Made by a program: the position numbers and the translations under genes. 64,000 bases of DNA. Source: Halopseudomonas pelagia (GTDB lineage: Bacteria; Pseudomonadota; Gammaproteobacteria; Pseudomonadales; Pseudomonadaceae). The notes beneath the pieces were generated by a model. The model worked only from the letters and a program-made list of their open reading frames with translations. It had not been told where the DNA came from and made no database searches. Below, one piece after another: positions 1-9,229 of the stretch (positions are counted from its first letter, which is position 1; each line of letters begins with the position of its first letter). Where the stretch lies: the NCBI RefSeq assembly GCF_009497895.1, contig NZ_CP033116.1:4030001-4094000 (forward strand). The letters run 5' to 3'.

Positions 1-1398
1 GGCAGGCAATCGGGCAATCACGCCCAACGCACCACCGATGGTATCAATGGCGATTTCAGCCTGCTCCACCGGTACGCTGGCAGGAATGCTGTCGGTCATC
101 TGCCGACGGTATACCGCAGCGCCGATGCTGCCGATCACCGCAATGCCCATGGCCATACCCAGCTCCGTGGCGGTTTCCGAGGTTGCCGAAGCCGCGCCGG
201 CTTTCTCGGCTGGCGCCGAACCTATCACCAGATCAGTACCCAGGATCATCATCGGCATGATGCCCACGCCCATGATGATGGTGCCGGCGACCAACCACCA
301 GACGGTGGCCATGTCATTGACCAGCATCATGCACACGAACCCGAACACCGCGAGCAGCAAACCGCCGCTGACCAGATGCGACGGCTTGATCCGCCTCGCC
401 ATGCGCGGCACCAGTAGCGACAACAGCACCTGGATAACTGCCGAGGGCACCATCAGCACGCCGGCCCACAACGGCGACAACCTGAGCACACCCTGCAGGT
501 ATTGAAAGACCATCAGCCAGGTCCCTGACAACGCCAGGATGGTCAGCATCATGGCGACCACCGAGGTACTGAAAGCACGATTGGCAAACAGCCGCAGATC
601 GAACATTGGCTGAGTCAGCGCCCGCTGACGACGGATAAACACCCAGCCGATCAACACCCCGGCGAGCACCGCGACGCATACCACCAGGCTGATGCCATCG
701 CGTGCCAGCTCCTTGATGCCATACACAAGCGACAGGAAGGTCGAGATACACAGCAGCGCACTGGTGATATCCAGCCGCCCGGCTTTTCTATCTTTGCATT
801 CAGGCAACAGCAATGGCCCGGCGACCAGCAACAGCAACATGACCGGTACGCCCAGGAGAAATACCGACCCCCACCAGAAGAATTCCAGCAAGGCGCCGCC
901 CACCAATGGCCCCAGCGCGCTGCCGACCAGAAAGCCGGTCATCCACACGGTGATCGCGAAGGTACGTTCCGACGGCACCTCGAACAGTTCGCGAATCAGC
1001 GACAGCGTCGAGGGCATGAGCGTGGCGCCGGAGATACCCAGCAAAGCGCGGGTCAGAATCAGCATATTGGCCGAGGTGGAAAAGGCCGCCAGTACGGAAG
1101 CCACACCAAACGCCGCGGCGCCCATCAGCAGCAGTTTACGCCGGCCGATGCGGTCGCCCAATGTGCCCATGGTGATCAGGAAACCGGCAATCATGAAGCC
1201 GTAGATATCCAGAATCCACAGCAGTTGTGAGCTGGTTGGCTGCAAATCGGCGCTCAGATGCGGCGCCGCCAGATGCAGCACGGTCATGTCCAGCGCCAGT
1301 AACAGTGTCGGTAGAACCAGCACGGCCAAGCCCCACCACTCGCGGCGACCGGCGTAACGGGGAGCAACGACTTCGGAGGTGGGATGGGTGGCCAACAT
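1..1398 (-). CDS. DHA2-family MFS efflux transporter (SmvA/QacA-like), C-terminus off left edge
   Basis: Reading the minus strand from the ATG at 1398 gives an uninterrupted frame of 466 codons running off the window edge. The product starts MLATHPTSEV and continues with alternating hydrophobic segments. The first membrane helix carries LALDMTVLHLAAP, the helix-1 pattern of 14-TM drug:H+ antiporters of the DHA2 family, and the loop 2-3 motif is GTLGDRIGRRK (MFS motif A). Families of this type (QacA, SmvA, EmrB) expel cationic biocides, dyes or other drugs; the substrate here cannot be read from sequence. Typical length is about 500 residues, so only the last few tens are missing. It lies 80 bp downstream of the MalT-type regulator on the same strand, so co-transcription or local control is plausible. 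Confidence 0.88.
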   Translation of the reverse strand, partial: MLATHPTSEVVAPRYAGRREWWGLAVLVLPTLLLALDMTVLHLAAPHLSADLQPTSSQLLWILDIYGFMIAGFLITMGTLGDRIGRRKLLLMGAAAFGVASVLAAFSTSANMLILTRALLGISGATLMPSTLSLIRELFEVPSERTFAITVWMTGFLVGSALGPLVGGALLEFFWWGSVFLLGVPVMLLLLVAGPLLLPECKDRKAGRLDITSALLCISTFLSLVYGIKELARDGISLVVCVAVLAGVLIGWVFIRRQRALTQPMFDLRLFANRAFSTSVVAMMLTILALSGTWLMVFQYLQGVLRLSPLWAGVLMVPSAVIQVLLSLLVPRMARRIKPSHLVSGGLLLAVFGFVCMMLVNDMATVWWLVAGTIIMGVGIMPMMILGTDLVIGSAPAEKAGAASATSETATELGMAMGIAVIGSIGAAVYRRQMTDSIPASVPVEQAEIAIDTIGGALGVIARLPA

Positions 1399-1478
1399 GA
1401 CTTGTCTAGACGCCTTCAATCAGAATCAGGCGCTGCTTTATAACGCTTGCAGCCAGGTTGCGCAATCATGGCGCGGCG

Positions 1479-4214
1479 CTACTCGAGCAGACCCAGCACC
1501 TTGGCTTGTGCCACGGCCTGAGTGCGCCGCGCCACGCCCAACTTGTTATTGATACGCCGCGCATGGCTTTTCACGGTGTGCAGCGAAATGAACAGCGCCT
1601 CGCTGATCTGCTGATTGGAATAGCCCTGAGCGATGCAGCGCAGCACATCCAGCTCGCGGGTGCTGAGTGAGTCCTGCAGCGTGGCGGCAATAGTCTGCCC
1701 GTCAGGCCGGTCGATGGTCGGCAGAGTACCCAGCAACCGGTCACGCAGACGCGATGCTGGTGCGCGCGCTAACGAATCCACCAGACCAGGTGGCGCCTGA
1801 TGCAGCAGGGGCAAAAAGGGTCCGCTGATATTGTCTTCGACCGCCAGCGCCAGTGCGGCTAACAGAATCTTTTCCGCTTCCATCGGCCGCTGCAGGCGAT
1901 ACAGCATGCGCACCAGCAGCGCCATCACCGCCAGCGCCTGCAGATGCTGCCCGCCGTGCTGCAGCTGGCTTAACAGTGCGCGCAATACGCTTTCGGCCGC
2001 CACCTGCTCGCCGCGTGACCAGAGCAGCCGCGCATACACACGTTCAATCAATACCGGCAGGGCATGAAAAAACATCGGCGGCGCGGCGGGATTGTCCAGG
2101 CAATAAGTCTGACGCAGACGCGGCAGCCAATGTTCAGCCAGATCGTGACGGCCGGAGGTAATCCACAGATCGCTTTTCAGCGCGGTCCCCCAACCCAGGT
2201 AATACACCGGCGGAATATCCCACTGGTGCATCAGTCGCTCGGCCTCGGTCAAGGTTTCGAACGCGAGTCCATCTCCACCGCGCATCTGAGCTTGCATGCC
2301 GGCCAGAAGACAGTAACCCGGCAGCACGTGCACATCACGGCAATCCCGTGCTTCCTCAATGCCCTGGCGCAGCAGTTCCATGGCCTCGTCGTTATCACCC
2401 AAGAGGCCAAGCAGATAACCGTGATACACGGTTAACCGCGCGCGTACCGGCAAACCCTGCGGATGGACCATACCGGCCAGCAACCGGCGTTGACCGGCAA
2501 CCGCTTGCAACGCCCTGGCGACCTGGCCGCGCGCCTGCATCAGGCGTGCGCGCATCAGCACCGCCTGTGCTTCGAGCAACGGATCAGCCACCCGTTGCGC
2601 CAACTCAAGCGCCGAGCGTGCCCATTGCCGCGCGGCATCTATGTGCTGCGCGCACAGCTCGCTATCGGCCAAGGTAAGCATCGCCATCACCCGGCTGCCC
2701 GCTTCGCGATCATCCAGACACGCCAGGGCCTGATGAGCACAGAGCATGGCCTCTTCCAGATGCCCGGCCGAGCGTGCCAGAAACGCCTTGAGGGCCAATG
2801 CCTGGCCCAGCAGGCAGCGCTGCTGGTACGCATCCGGCTGCGGCAAAAAATGCTGCAACCGTTGCAGCATCGCGTGCGCTTCCTCCAACTGGCAGGCCAG
2901 CGCCAGGGTCCAGGCATGCACCATCACCAACCGCGCGGAGCTGCCCTGCAAGACCCCGGGTAACTCCGCCTTCCAGCGCAGCAGCGTGCCGACATGTTGC
3001 TCGGCCAATAACCTATCCAGCGATAAGTGTTGTACCAGGCTGGCCGCTTCATCCGGACGCTCAGCGGCAAGCGCCTGCTCCACGGCATCGGCAATCCGAC
3101 CCTGTTGGCGGAACCAGTCGCAGGCGCGCAGATGCATCTGCAATCGCTCGCGCGGATGTTCACTCGCGCCGCGCTCGCGCAGCACATCGGAGAACAGATG
3201 ATGGAAGCGATACCATTTGCCCTCGCGATCCAGGGGCACCAGAAACACCTGATGCTGGGTCAGATAGTGAATGATCTGCTGGCTGTCCTGCGCCTGGCGC
3301 ACGTGGTCGCACAGCTCGATGGTGAAACGATCAAACCAGGCTATTTGCTGCAGGAACTGCTGCACTGCCGGCGGCTGGTGCAGAATGACCTCTTCCAGCA
3401 GGTATTCGCCGATCAACTGTTCGGGCTGAGTATCCGTCGCATCACGCAGATGGAGTCGACCGCCGCGCGCGTGGTCGGCCTGCTGCGCGGTCATCGCCAA
3501 TAACCGCAGCCCGGCAATCCAGCCTTCGTTGCGTTGCAGAATATGCCGCAACCATTGTGGTTCCGCGCCAGCCAGGCCAGCACTGTCGAGAAAGGCAGCG
3601 GCCGCCTCTCGACTCAGACGCAAGTGCTTTTCGCCGACTTCCAGCAGTTGGTTGCCCAGCCGCAAACGGGCCAGATGCCAATCGGGCCGCCGTCGGCCAG
3701 TGATCAACAACTGAAAGCCCTGCGGCAGTTGCTCAAGCAGCAACGCACACAGCCGATCGGTCTGTGGCCCGCAGATCAGGTGGTAATCATCCAGCACCAG
3801 TAGCACTGGCGTATCGGCGTTATGCACACGGCGCAGATCCTGCAGAAGCGAGGTGACCAGTTGTTCGCTACCCAGCGGCTGATGGCTCTGCTGCTGGCCG
3901 AGAAGCTCAAGTTCCTTGTCGCCCAATGAGGGGTAGAGCGTGCGCAACCCTTGAATCAAGCTACGCAGTAGCTGCCCCTGCTCGCCATCCTGGGGATCCA
4001 GAGACAGCCAGATAGAGCGCCAGGGCGCAGAGAGCTGTTCGGAATACTCAATGGCTAACGTCGTTTTGCCAAAACCGGCGGGGGCGCAGACCAGAATCAG
4101 CCGACGTTGGGCGGCTTGCTGCAGAAGGGCTACCAGTGCAGGACGTGGCAAATGGTCCGGCGGAAGCGGCGGACGAAATATCTTGCCGGGGATGGGTGCG
4201 ATCGAGGTAGCCAT
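1479..4214 (-). CDS. MalT/AlkS-type LuxR-family ATP-dependent transcriptional activator
   Basis: About 911 residues from the ATG at 4214, which is preferred over an upstream start at 4283 because MATSIAPIPGKIFRPP is how MalT-type proteins begin. The N-terminal STAND NTPase has a Walker A loop CAPAGFGKTT near residue 40 and a Walker B-like LLVLDDYH. A TPR-rich middle follows, and a C-terminal LuxR helix-turn-helix is clear (LSTRELDVLRCIAQGYSNQQ, then TVKSHARRINNKLG). Proteins of this architecture bind ATP and an inducer and activate nearby catabolic operons; AlkS of alkane degraders belongs here. It sits between an efflux pump and a DUF1329/acyl-CoA ligase block, so it may control either; the inducer is unknown. 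Confidence 0.9.
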   Translation of the reverse strand: MATSIAPIPGKIFRPPLPPDHLPRPALVALLQQAAQRRLILVCAPAGFGKTTLAIEYSEQLSAPWRSIWLSLDPQDGEQGQLLRSLIQGLRTLYPSLGDKELELLGQQQSHQPLGSEQLVTSLLQDLRRVHNADTPVLLVLDDYHLICGPQTDRLCALLLEQLPQGFQLLITGRRRPDWHLARLRLGNQLLEVGEKHLRLSREAAAAFLDSAGLAGAEPQWLRHILQRNEGWIAGLRLLAMTAQQADHARGGRLHLRDATDTQPEQLIGEYLLEEVILHQPPAVQQFLQQIAWFDRFTIELCDHVRQAQDSQQIIHYLTQHQVFLVPLDREGKWYRFHHLFSDVLRERGASEHPRERLQMHLRACDWFRQQGRIADAVEQALAAERPDEAASLVQHLSLDRLLAEQHVGTLLRWKAELPGVLQGSSARLVMVHAWTLALACQLEEAHAMLQRLQHFLPQPDAYQQRCLLGQALALKAFLARSAGHLEEAMLCAHQALACLDDREAGSRVMAMLTLADSELCAQHIDAARQWARSALELAQRVADPLLEAQAVLMRARLMQARGQVARALQAVAGQRRLLAGMVHPQGLPVRARLTVYHGYLLGLLGDNDEAMELLRQGIEEARDCRDVHVLPGYCLLAGMQAQMRGGDGLAFETLTEAERLMHQWDIPPVYYLGWGTALKSDLWITSGRHDLAEHWLPRLRQTYCLDNPAAPPMFFHALPVLIERVYARLLWSRGEQVAAESVLRALLSQLQHGGQHLQALAVMALLVRMLYRLQRPMEAEKILLAALALAVEDNISGPFLPLLHQAPPGLVDSLARAPASRLRDRLLGTLPTIDRPDGQTIAATLQDSLSTRELDVLRCIAQGYSNQQISEALFISLHTVKSHARRINNKLGVARRTQAVAQAKVLGLLE

Positions 4215-4321
4215 GCCGCCAAGTGTATCGGCATGGTCCTCAGGCTGTCTTGTCGATTTGTAACAGACCCCAACCAGCATCAAGCTGGCTGAGGTGAATC
4301 GACATTAGCCGTAATGCAGTC

Positions 4322-5683
4322 TTAGCGAACGCCAGCTTGACGCAGAGCTGCGGGGGTGAAGTCGGTGGAGCTGGCTTTGTGCTCGTAGTTGTAATCGCCA
4401 GACTCCTCGTTGTTCATACCCATGGCCAGGTAACGGCCGGCAACCAGGTCATACAGCGTCTCGGCGGCGAAGCCAGGAACCTGCGCCTTGTAGCGGTGCA
4501 GAGCATGAGCCTCAGCTACACGCCAGAGCTCGCCACGGCCATCGTAATGATCGATGTGGCCAGCCTGCCAGGAATCCTCGTCAATGAAGAAATGACGCTT
4601 GGCGTAAATGTGACGCTCGCCTTCCTTGACGGTGGCAACCACTTCCCAGGTGCGATGCAGTTCATAGCGCGCCAGCTCGGGGTTGAGGTGGCCGGGCTGA
4701 ATCAGGTCATCGTACTTCACATCGGGCGAACCCATGCGATAGCTGTTGTAGGCGATGTACTGCTCTTTCTTGCCAACCAGTTCCCAGTCGTAACGATCAG
4801 GTGCGCCGTTGTACATGTCCAGGTTATCGGAAGTACGCATGCCGTCGGCTGCGGTGCCCGGGCCGTCATAGGACACTTGCGGAGCGCGACGTACGCGGCG
4901 TTGGCCGGCGTTGTAAATCCACGCCATACGCGGGGTGGCAACCTGGTCAACTGTTTCGTGCACCAGCAATACGTTCCCGGCCAGACGGCCTGGATCAGTT
5001 ACCTGCTGCTTGAAGTAGTAAAGGATATTACCCATGGTGTCGGCGTTGTAATCGGTCAGCCCCTGGGGCAGCACGTATTCTTCAACGAAACGAACGATGG
5101 TGTAGTTGCCATTGGTCTGCGGCGTCGCCTGAGTGACGATGCGCTGCAAAGAGTCACCACGGTAGCGAGTGATGTGGTTCCAGATCACTTCCAGCCCGTT
5201 GGATGGGATCGGAAAGGCGATGGCCATATCGTAACCGGTCACACCGTTACCACCCTGAACCAGCTTGGAGTTGGTGGCGTTGCGCTTGGCAGCTTCGTAG
5301 ATGGCGTCCGGCAGTGCGACACTGCGGCGGCTTTCGTAGACCGGCATCTTGAAGGTTTCAGGATAGCGCTTGAACATGGCGATCTGACCGGGAGCCAGAT
5401 TGTCCTGATATTCTTCGTAATTGGCCGCGGTGATCTCGAACAACGGCTTGTCGTCAGCGTAAGGATTCGCGCTGAAGCCCTTGGCATCAATGGCCGCGGC
5501 GTCAGTGGCCAAACCGCCGGTCCACTCGGGAATGGTGCCGGACGCATTACCGGCTTTCTCGGCACCAATGGGCGTGAGGCTATTGCCCAACTCGGCGGCC
5601 TGCTCTGCAGTGGCAGCCACGCTGGAGGCGCTGAAGGCCATGGCAGAAGCTACCAGGGCGCTATAGACCAAATTCAGTTTCAT
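4322..5683 (-). CDS. DUF1329 family secreted protein
   Basis: 453 residues. The first ~24 residues form a signal peptide (MKLNLVYSALVASAMAFSAS, then SVAAT), so the protein is exported. The rest matches the DUF1329 family, which is predicted to have a LolA/LolB-like beta-sheet fold able to bind lipids and is often found beside DUF1302 outer-membrane proteins, acyl-CoA ligases and LuxR/MalT regulators in Pseudomonas. Recognisable stretches are GGLATDAAAIDAKGF near the N-terminus and GMRTSDNLDMYNGAPDRYDW in the middle. No enzymatic residues are assigned. Its promoter region shares sequence with that of the acyl-CoA ligase upstream, which suggests co-regulation and a role in handling hydrophobic substrates (inference). 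Confidence 0.88.
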   Translation of the reverse strand: MKLNLVYSALVASAMAFSASSVAATAEQAAELGNSLTPIGAEKAGNASGTIPEWTGGLATDAAAIDAKGFSANPYADDKPLFEITAANYEEYQDNLAPGQIAMFKRYPETFKMPVYESRRSVALPDAIYEAAKRNATNSKLVQGGNGVTGYDMAIAFPIPSNGLEVIWNHITRYRGDSLQRIVTQATPQTNGNYTIVRFVEEYVLPQGLTDYNADTMGNILYYFKQQVTDPGRLAGNVLLVHETVDQVATPRMAWIYNAGQRRVRRAPQVSYDGPGTAADGMRTSDNLDMYNGAPDRYDWELVGKKEQYIAYNSYRMGSPDVKYDDLIQPGHLNPELARYELHRTWEVVATVKEGERHIYAKRHFFIDEDSWQAGHIDHYDGRGELWRVAEAHALHRYKAQVPGFAAETLYDLVAGRYLAMGMNNEESGDYNYEHKASSTDFTPAALRQAGVR

Positions 5684-5794
5684 AATCTTTCTCTACTAGC
5701 TGAGGCCGGCAATCAATGCCGACACAATGATCGGTCGTTCGGGCCGAGATTACCTGCAATATGACAATACAGTTAAGCCCACGAACAGCCGCGC

Positions 5795-5838
5795 ACTATA
5801 GCCAAGCGCCACGCGGGGGTGATCCGTCCAAAGTATGA
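5795..5838 (-). promoter_or_regulatory. Promoter of DUF1329 gene with shared upstream activator motif
   Basis: On the minus strand a -10-like TATAGT (5795-5800) sits inside GCTTGGCTATAGTGC, and TCATACTTTGG (5828-5838) lies 27 bp further upstream. Exactly the same two elements, with 28 bp between them, lie upstream of the acyl-CoA ligase gene. The distal motif centres near -45, a usual position for an activator that contacts RNA polymerase. No good -35 hexamer is present. Confidence 0.5.
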
Positions 5839-5892
5839 TTTTGTCTCACGCAGAAAAGAAGAAAAACACCAGAAAGGAGGCCCGAAAAGTCA

Positions 5893-5919
5893 GAGGGATG
5901 GCATCAATTGCCATCCCTC
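5893..5919 (-). terminator. Hairpin downstream of acyl-CoA ligase
   Basis: Perfect 11-bp stem, GAGGGATGGCA paired with TGCCATCCCTC around a 5-nt loop. On the minus strand a TTTT stretch follows five bases later. It lies just past the ligase stop and upstream of the DUF1329 promoter, so it probably insulates the two genes. Confidence 0.6.
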
Positions 5920-5980
5920 GACTGGGCCCGCCAGCGGCTTGACGTTAAGTGTTACCGCGCCATATTACCGCTGGTGCGCA

Positions 5981-7663
5981 TTAAAGCGTTGAAAGGAAAG
6001 GTGCTTCTGCTTCTTGCCATTGGGCGATGTCGCCACGGATGACCTTCTTGTTCAGCTTACCAACGCTGGTTTTGGGTATTTCGGTAACACAGGCGATCTG
6101 CGTAGGGATGGCCCATTTGTTGATGCGCCCTTCGTCGGCATATTGCTTGAGATGATCACGCAGAATACGCGCATCCATCTCCTTGCCAGCATGCGGCACG
6201 ATCAGCGCAAAGGGACGCTCGCCCCACTGCGGGTCAGGTACACCGACCACGGCGACTTCCTTCACGGCGGCGCATTTGCTGATCAGATCCTCCAGCTCCA
6301 GCGAGGAAATCCACTCACCGCCGGTCTTGATCACATCCTTGATCCGGTCGCGGATATCGATAAAACCCATCTCGTCGATGGAAGCTACATCACCGGTGTG
6401 CATCCAGCCATGAGCCCACAGCTCGTCGCTCTTCTCGGGCTCCTTGTAGTAACCCTGGGTCAACCAGGGCGAGCGCAGCACCAGCTCACCCTGAGTCTTG
6501 CCGTCATGCTCAAGGAAGTTACCCTCGGGATCCATCAAGCGCGCTTCGGCCAGGGGTACCGGCACACCGGCCTTGATGCTGTAAGCGGCCTGTTCGTCTT
6601 CACTGCCCTGCTCCACTTCCAGGTTGATGTAACCACTGGAGATCAACGGACAGGTTTCAGACATGCCATAAGCAGCAGACAGTTTCATGCCCTTGGCCTT
6701 GGCTGCATCGTAGAGGCTGCGGTTCAACGCGCTACCGCCGATGATGATCTTCATGCCGCCGAAGTCGTAATCCTGTGCGCCTTCGGCATTGAGCACCATT
6801 TGCAGAATGGTTGGCACGCAGTGGGAGAAGGTGACCTTCTCCTGCTTGATCAGTTTGCACAGCATTTCCGGCTCATAACGGCCCGGGTAGACCTGCTTGG
6901 TGCCCAGCAGTGTCGCGGTGTAGGGGATGCCCCAGGCATGCACGTGGAACATCGGCGTGATCGGCATATACACATCGCGGTTGCCGAACAGGCGCATGCT
7001 GTCCAGCCCACCCATCAGCGCGGCCTGAGTCATGGTGTGCAGCACCAACTGGCGATGGGTGAAATACACGCCCTTGGGGTTGCCGGTAGTACCGGTGGTG
7101 TAGAAGGTAGTGGCCACCGAATTCTCGTCAAAATCGGCGAACTCATAGGTCGGCTCTGCGGCGGCCAGCAGCTCTTCGTATTCACCTACCAGACCCGGCA
7201 GATCGGCGGTCTTCTCGTCGCCATCGGTCAGCAAAATGGTATTGGTAACCGTGGTGAGATCGTTCTCGATGGCCTTGTAGATCGGCAGAAACTCGGCATT
7301 GACCAGCACGAAAATATCTTCGGCGTGGTTCATGGTGTAGAGGATCTGATCGGGCGACAGGCGAATGTTGATGGTGTGCAGTACCGCGCCGAGCATCGGG
7401 ATGGCGAACATGCATTCCAGATAGCGGTGGCTGTCCCAATCCATCACCGCCACGGTGTCACCAGCTTTCACGCCGGCGGCGCTCAGGGCATTGGCCAGGC
7501 GGCAGATGCGCTGATTGAAGGTAGCGTAGTCGTAGCGGCTGATGTCGCGGTAGACGATTTCCTGGCTGCGCTCGTAGCGCTGGCCGGAGAGCAGAATGTT
7601 CTTGATCAGCAGCGGTGTCGAATGAGCACCGGGCGTCGGTTTGATCACGCGGGTATTGAGCAT
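5981..7663 (-). CDS. AMP-forming fatty acyl-CoA ligase (AlkK-like)
   Basis: 560 residues, the normal length for medium/long-chain acyl-CoA synthetases. The adenylate-forming signature YTTGTTGNPKGV is at residues ~188-199, followed by MFHVHAWGIPY, the AYGMSETCP motif, and the hinge/C-domain motif YKEPEKSDELWAHGWMHTGD then DRIKDVIKTGGEWISS. The catalytic lysine motif near the C-terminus is KTSVGKLNKK. The reaction is fatty acid + CoA + ATP to acyl-CoA + AMP + PPi, feeding beta-oxidation. It closely resembles AlkK of alkane utilisers. The divergent thiolase supports a fatty-acid oxidation role. Chain-length preference cannot be read from sequence. Confidence 0.93.
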   Translation of the reverse strand: MLNTRVIKPTPGAHSTPLLIKNILLSGQRYERSQEIVYRDISRYDYATFNQRICRLANALSAAGVKAGDTVAVMDWDSHRYLECMFAIPMLGAVLHTINIRLSPDQILYTMNHAEDIFVLVNAEFLPIYKAIENDLTTVTNTILLTDGDEKTADLPGLVGEYEELLAAAEPTYEFADFDENSVATTFYTTGTTGNPKGVYFTHRQLVLHTMTQAALMGGLDSMRLFGNRDVYMPITPMFHVHAWGIPYTATLLGTKQVYPGRYEPEMLCKLIKQEKVTFSHCVPTILQMVLNAEGAQDYDFGGMKIIIGGSALNRSLYDAAKAKGMKLSAAYGMSETCPLISSGYINLEVEQGSEDEQAAYSIKAGVPVPLAEARLMDPEGNFLEHDGKTQGELVLRSPWLTQGYYKEPEKSDELWAHGWMHTGDVASIDEMGFIDIRDRIKDVIKTGGEWISSLELEDLISKCAAVKEVAVVGVPDPQWGERPFALIVPHAGKEMDARILRDHLKQYADEGRINKWAIPTQIACVTEIPKTSVGKLNKKVIRGDIAQWQEAEAPFLSTL

Positions 7664-7730
7664 AATGTATGACCTGTTTGTTGGGCTTGTATGGTCTGGT
7701 CGCAGGCATCAAGGCCTATCGCTGCGCTGC

Positions 7731-7775
7731 ACTATAGCCAAGCAGAGGCGGGCGACCTATCACTCCAAAGTATGA
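7731..7775 (-). promoter_or_regulatory. Promoter of acyl-CoA ligase with shared upstream activator motif
   Basis: Minus-strand TATAGT (7731-7736) in GCTTGGCTATAGTGC, and TCATACTTTGG (7765-7775) 28 bp upstream: the same pair as before the DUF1329 gene. The matching geometry argues for a common activator, possibly the MalT-type regulator encoded nearby (inference). Confidence 0.5.
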
Positions 7776-7812
7776 ACCGGATCACACTCGGGATGCAGCG
7801 CTTTTTTAAGCG

Positions 7813-7818
7813 TATAAT
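7813..7818 (+). promoter_or_regulatory. Probable -10 element of thiolase promoter
   Basis: Consensus TATAAT about 60 bp before the thiolase start codon in an otherwise GC-rich intergenic region. No strong -35 hexamer is seen, so the promoter may need an activator. Confidence 0.45.
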
Positions 7819-7876
7819 GGCGCAAAATGTCGCTATATGACCATCAAACCAACATCAGTCATTTTCAGGAGCAAAC

Positions 7877-9058
7877 ATGTCCGACAACAGCATTGTCATC
7901 GTTAGCGGAGCGCGCACGCCCATGGGCGGATTTCAAGGCAGCCTGTCCAGCGTACCCGCTGTGGATCTGGGCGCGCTGGCGATTGCCGAAGCGGTCAAGC
8001 GTGCCGGCATCGCCGCCGAAGATGTGCAGGAAGTGATCATGGGCTGCGTATTGCCCGCCGGCCTGAAGCAGGGCCCAGCCCGCCAGGCCAGCCTGAATGC
8101 CGGCCTGCCCGCCGCAACCGGTTGCACCACGATCAACAAGCTCTGTGGTTCCGGCATGAAAGCCGTGATGCTCGCCCATGACCTGCTCAAGGCCGGCACC
8201 AACCAGGTGATGGTCGCTGGCGGCATGGAGAGCATGTCCAACGCGCCTTACCTGATGGAAAAAGCCCGCAGCGGCCTGCGCATGGGCCACGGCGAGATCA
8301 AGGACCACATGTTTCTTGATGGCCTGGAAGACGCCCGCACCGGTCGGCTGATGGGCTCCTTCGCCCAGGAAACCGCAGACAAGTACGGCATCAACCGCGA
8401 GGATATGGACGCCTACGCCATCGAGTCGCTGACCCGGGCAAAGAAAGCCATTGAAAGCGGCGCGCTGGACAGCGAAATCGTTCCGGTTACCGTGACCACG
8501 CGCAAGGGTGAAACCCTGGTCAAGGACGACGAGCAGCCGCACAACGCGAACCTGGAGAAGATCCCGGGCCTGAAACCGGCGTTCAGAAAAGACGGCAGCA
8601 TCACCGCCGCCAACGCCAGTTCGATCTCCGACGGCGCCAGCGCACTGGTCCTGATGACCGCCGCTGAAGCCGAAAAGCGTGGCCTCAAGCCGCTGGCCCG
8701 CATCGTTGGCCACGCAACCCAGAGCCAGGACCCGAGCGAGTTCACCATCGCGCCCATCGGCGCCATGACCAACCTGTTCAACAAGACCGGCTGGAACAAG
8801 GACGACGTTGACCTGTTTGAAATCAACGAAGCCTTTGCCATGGTCACCATGCTGGCGATGCGCGAGCATGGTCTGGACCACGCCAAGGTCAATATCTACG
8901 GCGGCGCCTGCGCCCAGGGCCACCCTGTAGGCTCTACTGGCTCGCGGATTATCGTGACTCTGATCAACGCCCTGCAGAAGACCGGCGGCAAGCGCGGTGT
9001 GGCGTCATTGTGTATTGGTGGCGGCGAAGCAACGGCGGTAGCCATCGAGCTAATCTGA
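7877..9058 (+). CDS. atoB: Acetyl-CoA C-acetyltransferase (thiolase II)
   Basis: 393 residues, the usual length of biosynthetic/degradative thiolases. The acyl-accepting cysteine is in NKLCGSGMKAV (Cys90), the active-site histidine in GGACAQGHPVG (His349) and the second cysteine in SLCIGGGEATA (Cys379). It condenses or cleaves acetoacetyl-CoA/acetyl-CoA at the last step of fatty-acid oxidation or the first step of ketone/PHB metabolism. The residue after CA in the histidine motif is Gln where most homologues have Leu; the catalytic set is intact. A good ribosome site (CAGGAGC) precedes the ATG. It is divergent from the acyl-CoA ligase with a 213-bp shared regulatory region. Confidence 0.92.
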   Translation: MSDNSIVIVSGARTPMGGFQGSLSSVPAVDLGALAIAEAVKRAGIAAEDVQEVIMGCVLPAGLKQGPARQASLNAGLPAATGCTTINKLCGSGMKAVMLAHDLLKAGTNQVMVAGGMESMSNAPYLMEKARSGLRMGHGEIKDHMFLDGLEDARTGRLMGSFAQETADKYGINREDMDAYAIESLTRAKKAIESGALDSEIVPVTVTTRKGETLVKDDEQPHNANLEKIPGLKPAFRKDGSITAANASSISDGASALVLMTAAEAEKRGLKPLARIVGHATQSQDPSEFTIAPIGAMTNLFNKTGWNKDDVDLFEINEAFAMVTMLAMREHGLDHAKVNIYGGACAQGHPVGSTGSRIIVTLINALQKTGGKRGVASLCIGGGEATAVAIELI

Positions 9059-9068
9059 GTTGTTAAAA

Positions 9069-9092
9069 AGGCAGGCTGCACGAGGCCTGCCT
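9069..9092 (+). terminator. Hairpin after thiolase
   Basis: AGGCAGGC pairs perfectly with GCCTGCCT across an 8-nt loop, 11 bp past the thiolase stop. The T-tract lies on the opposite strand, so it may stop minus-strand transcription at least as well; no minus-strand gene is seen immediately upstream. Confidence 0.4.
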
Positions 9093-9149
9093 GGTCTCAC
9101 GCCGAACCCCGAGGAGCGAAACGGTCTGGCGCCATCCAGAATTCATCTT

Positions 9150-9171
9150 CTTAGTGACTTAAGTCACTAAG
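9150..9171. promoter_or_regulatory. Perfect 22-bp palindrome, candidate operator
   Basis: CTTAGTGACTT is followed directly by its exact reverse complement with no spacer. It lies 58 bp upstream of the DUF2892 start codon. The symmetry and position fit a dimeric repressor or activator site; the cognate regulator is not identifiable in the window. Confidence 0.45.
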
Positions 9172-9229
9172 TGCCCCCTGACGCGCGCCTAAAGTGGCAA
9201 TACCACTCACGCGCGTCAGGAGATACAAA

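Noticed and set aside
4337..5764. Long plus-strand open frame (475 codons)
   Set aside because: Antisense shadow of the DUF1329 gene; no family similarity or ribosome site, and codon pattern follows the opposite strand.
6014..7672. Long plus-strand open frame (552 codons)
   Set aside because: Antisense shadow of the acyl-CoA ligase, which has full motif support.
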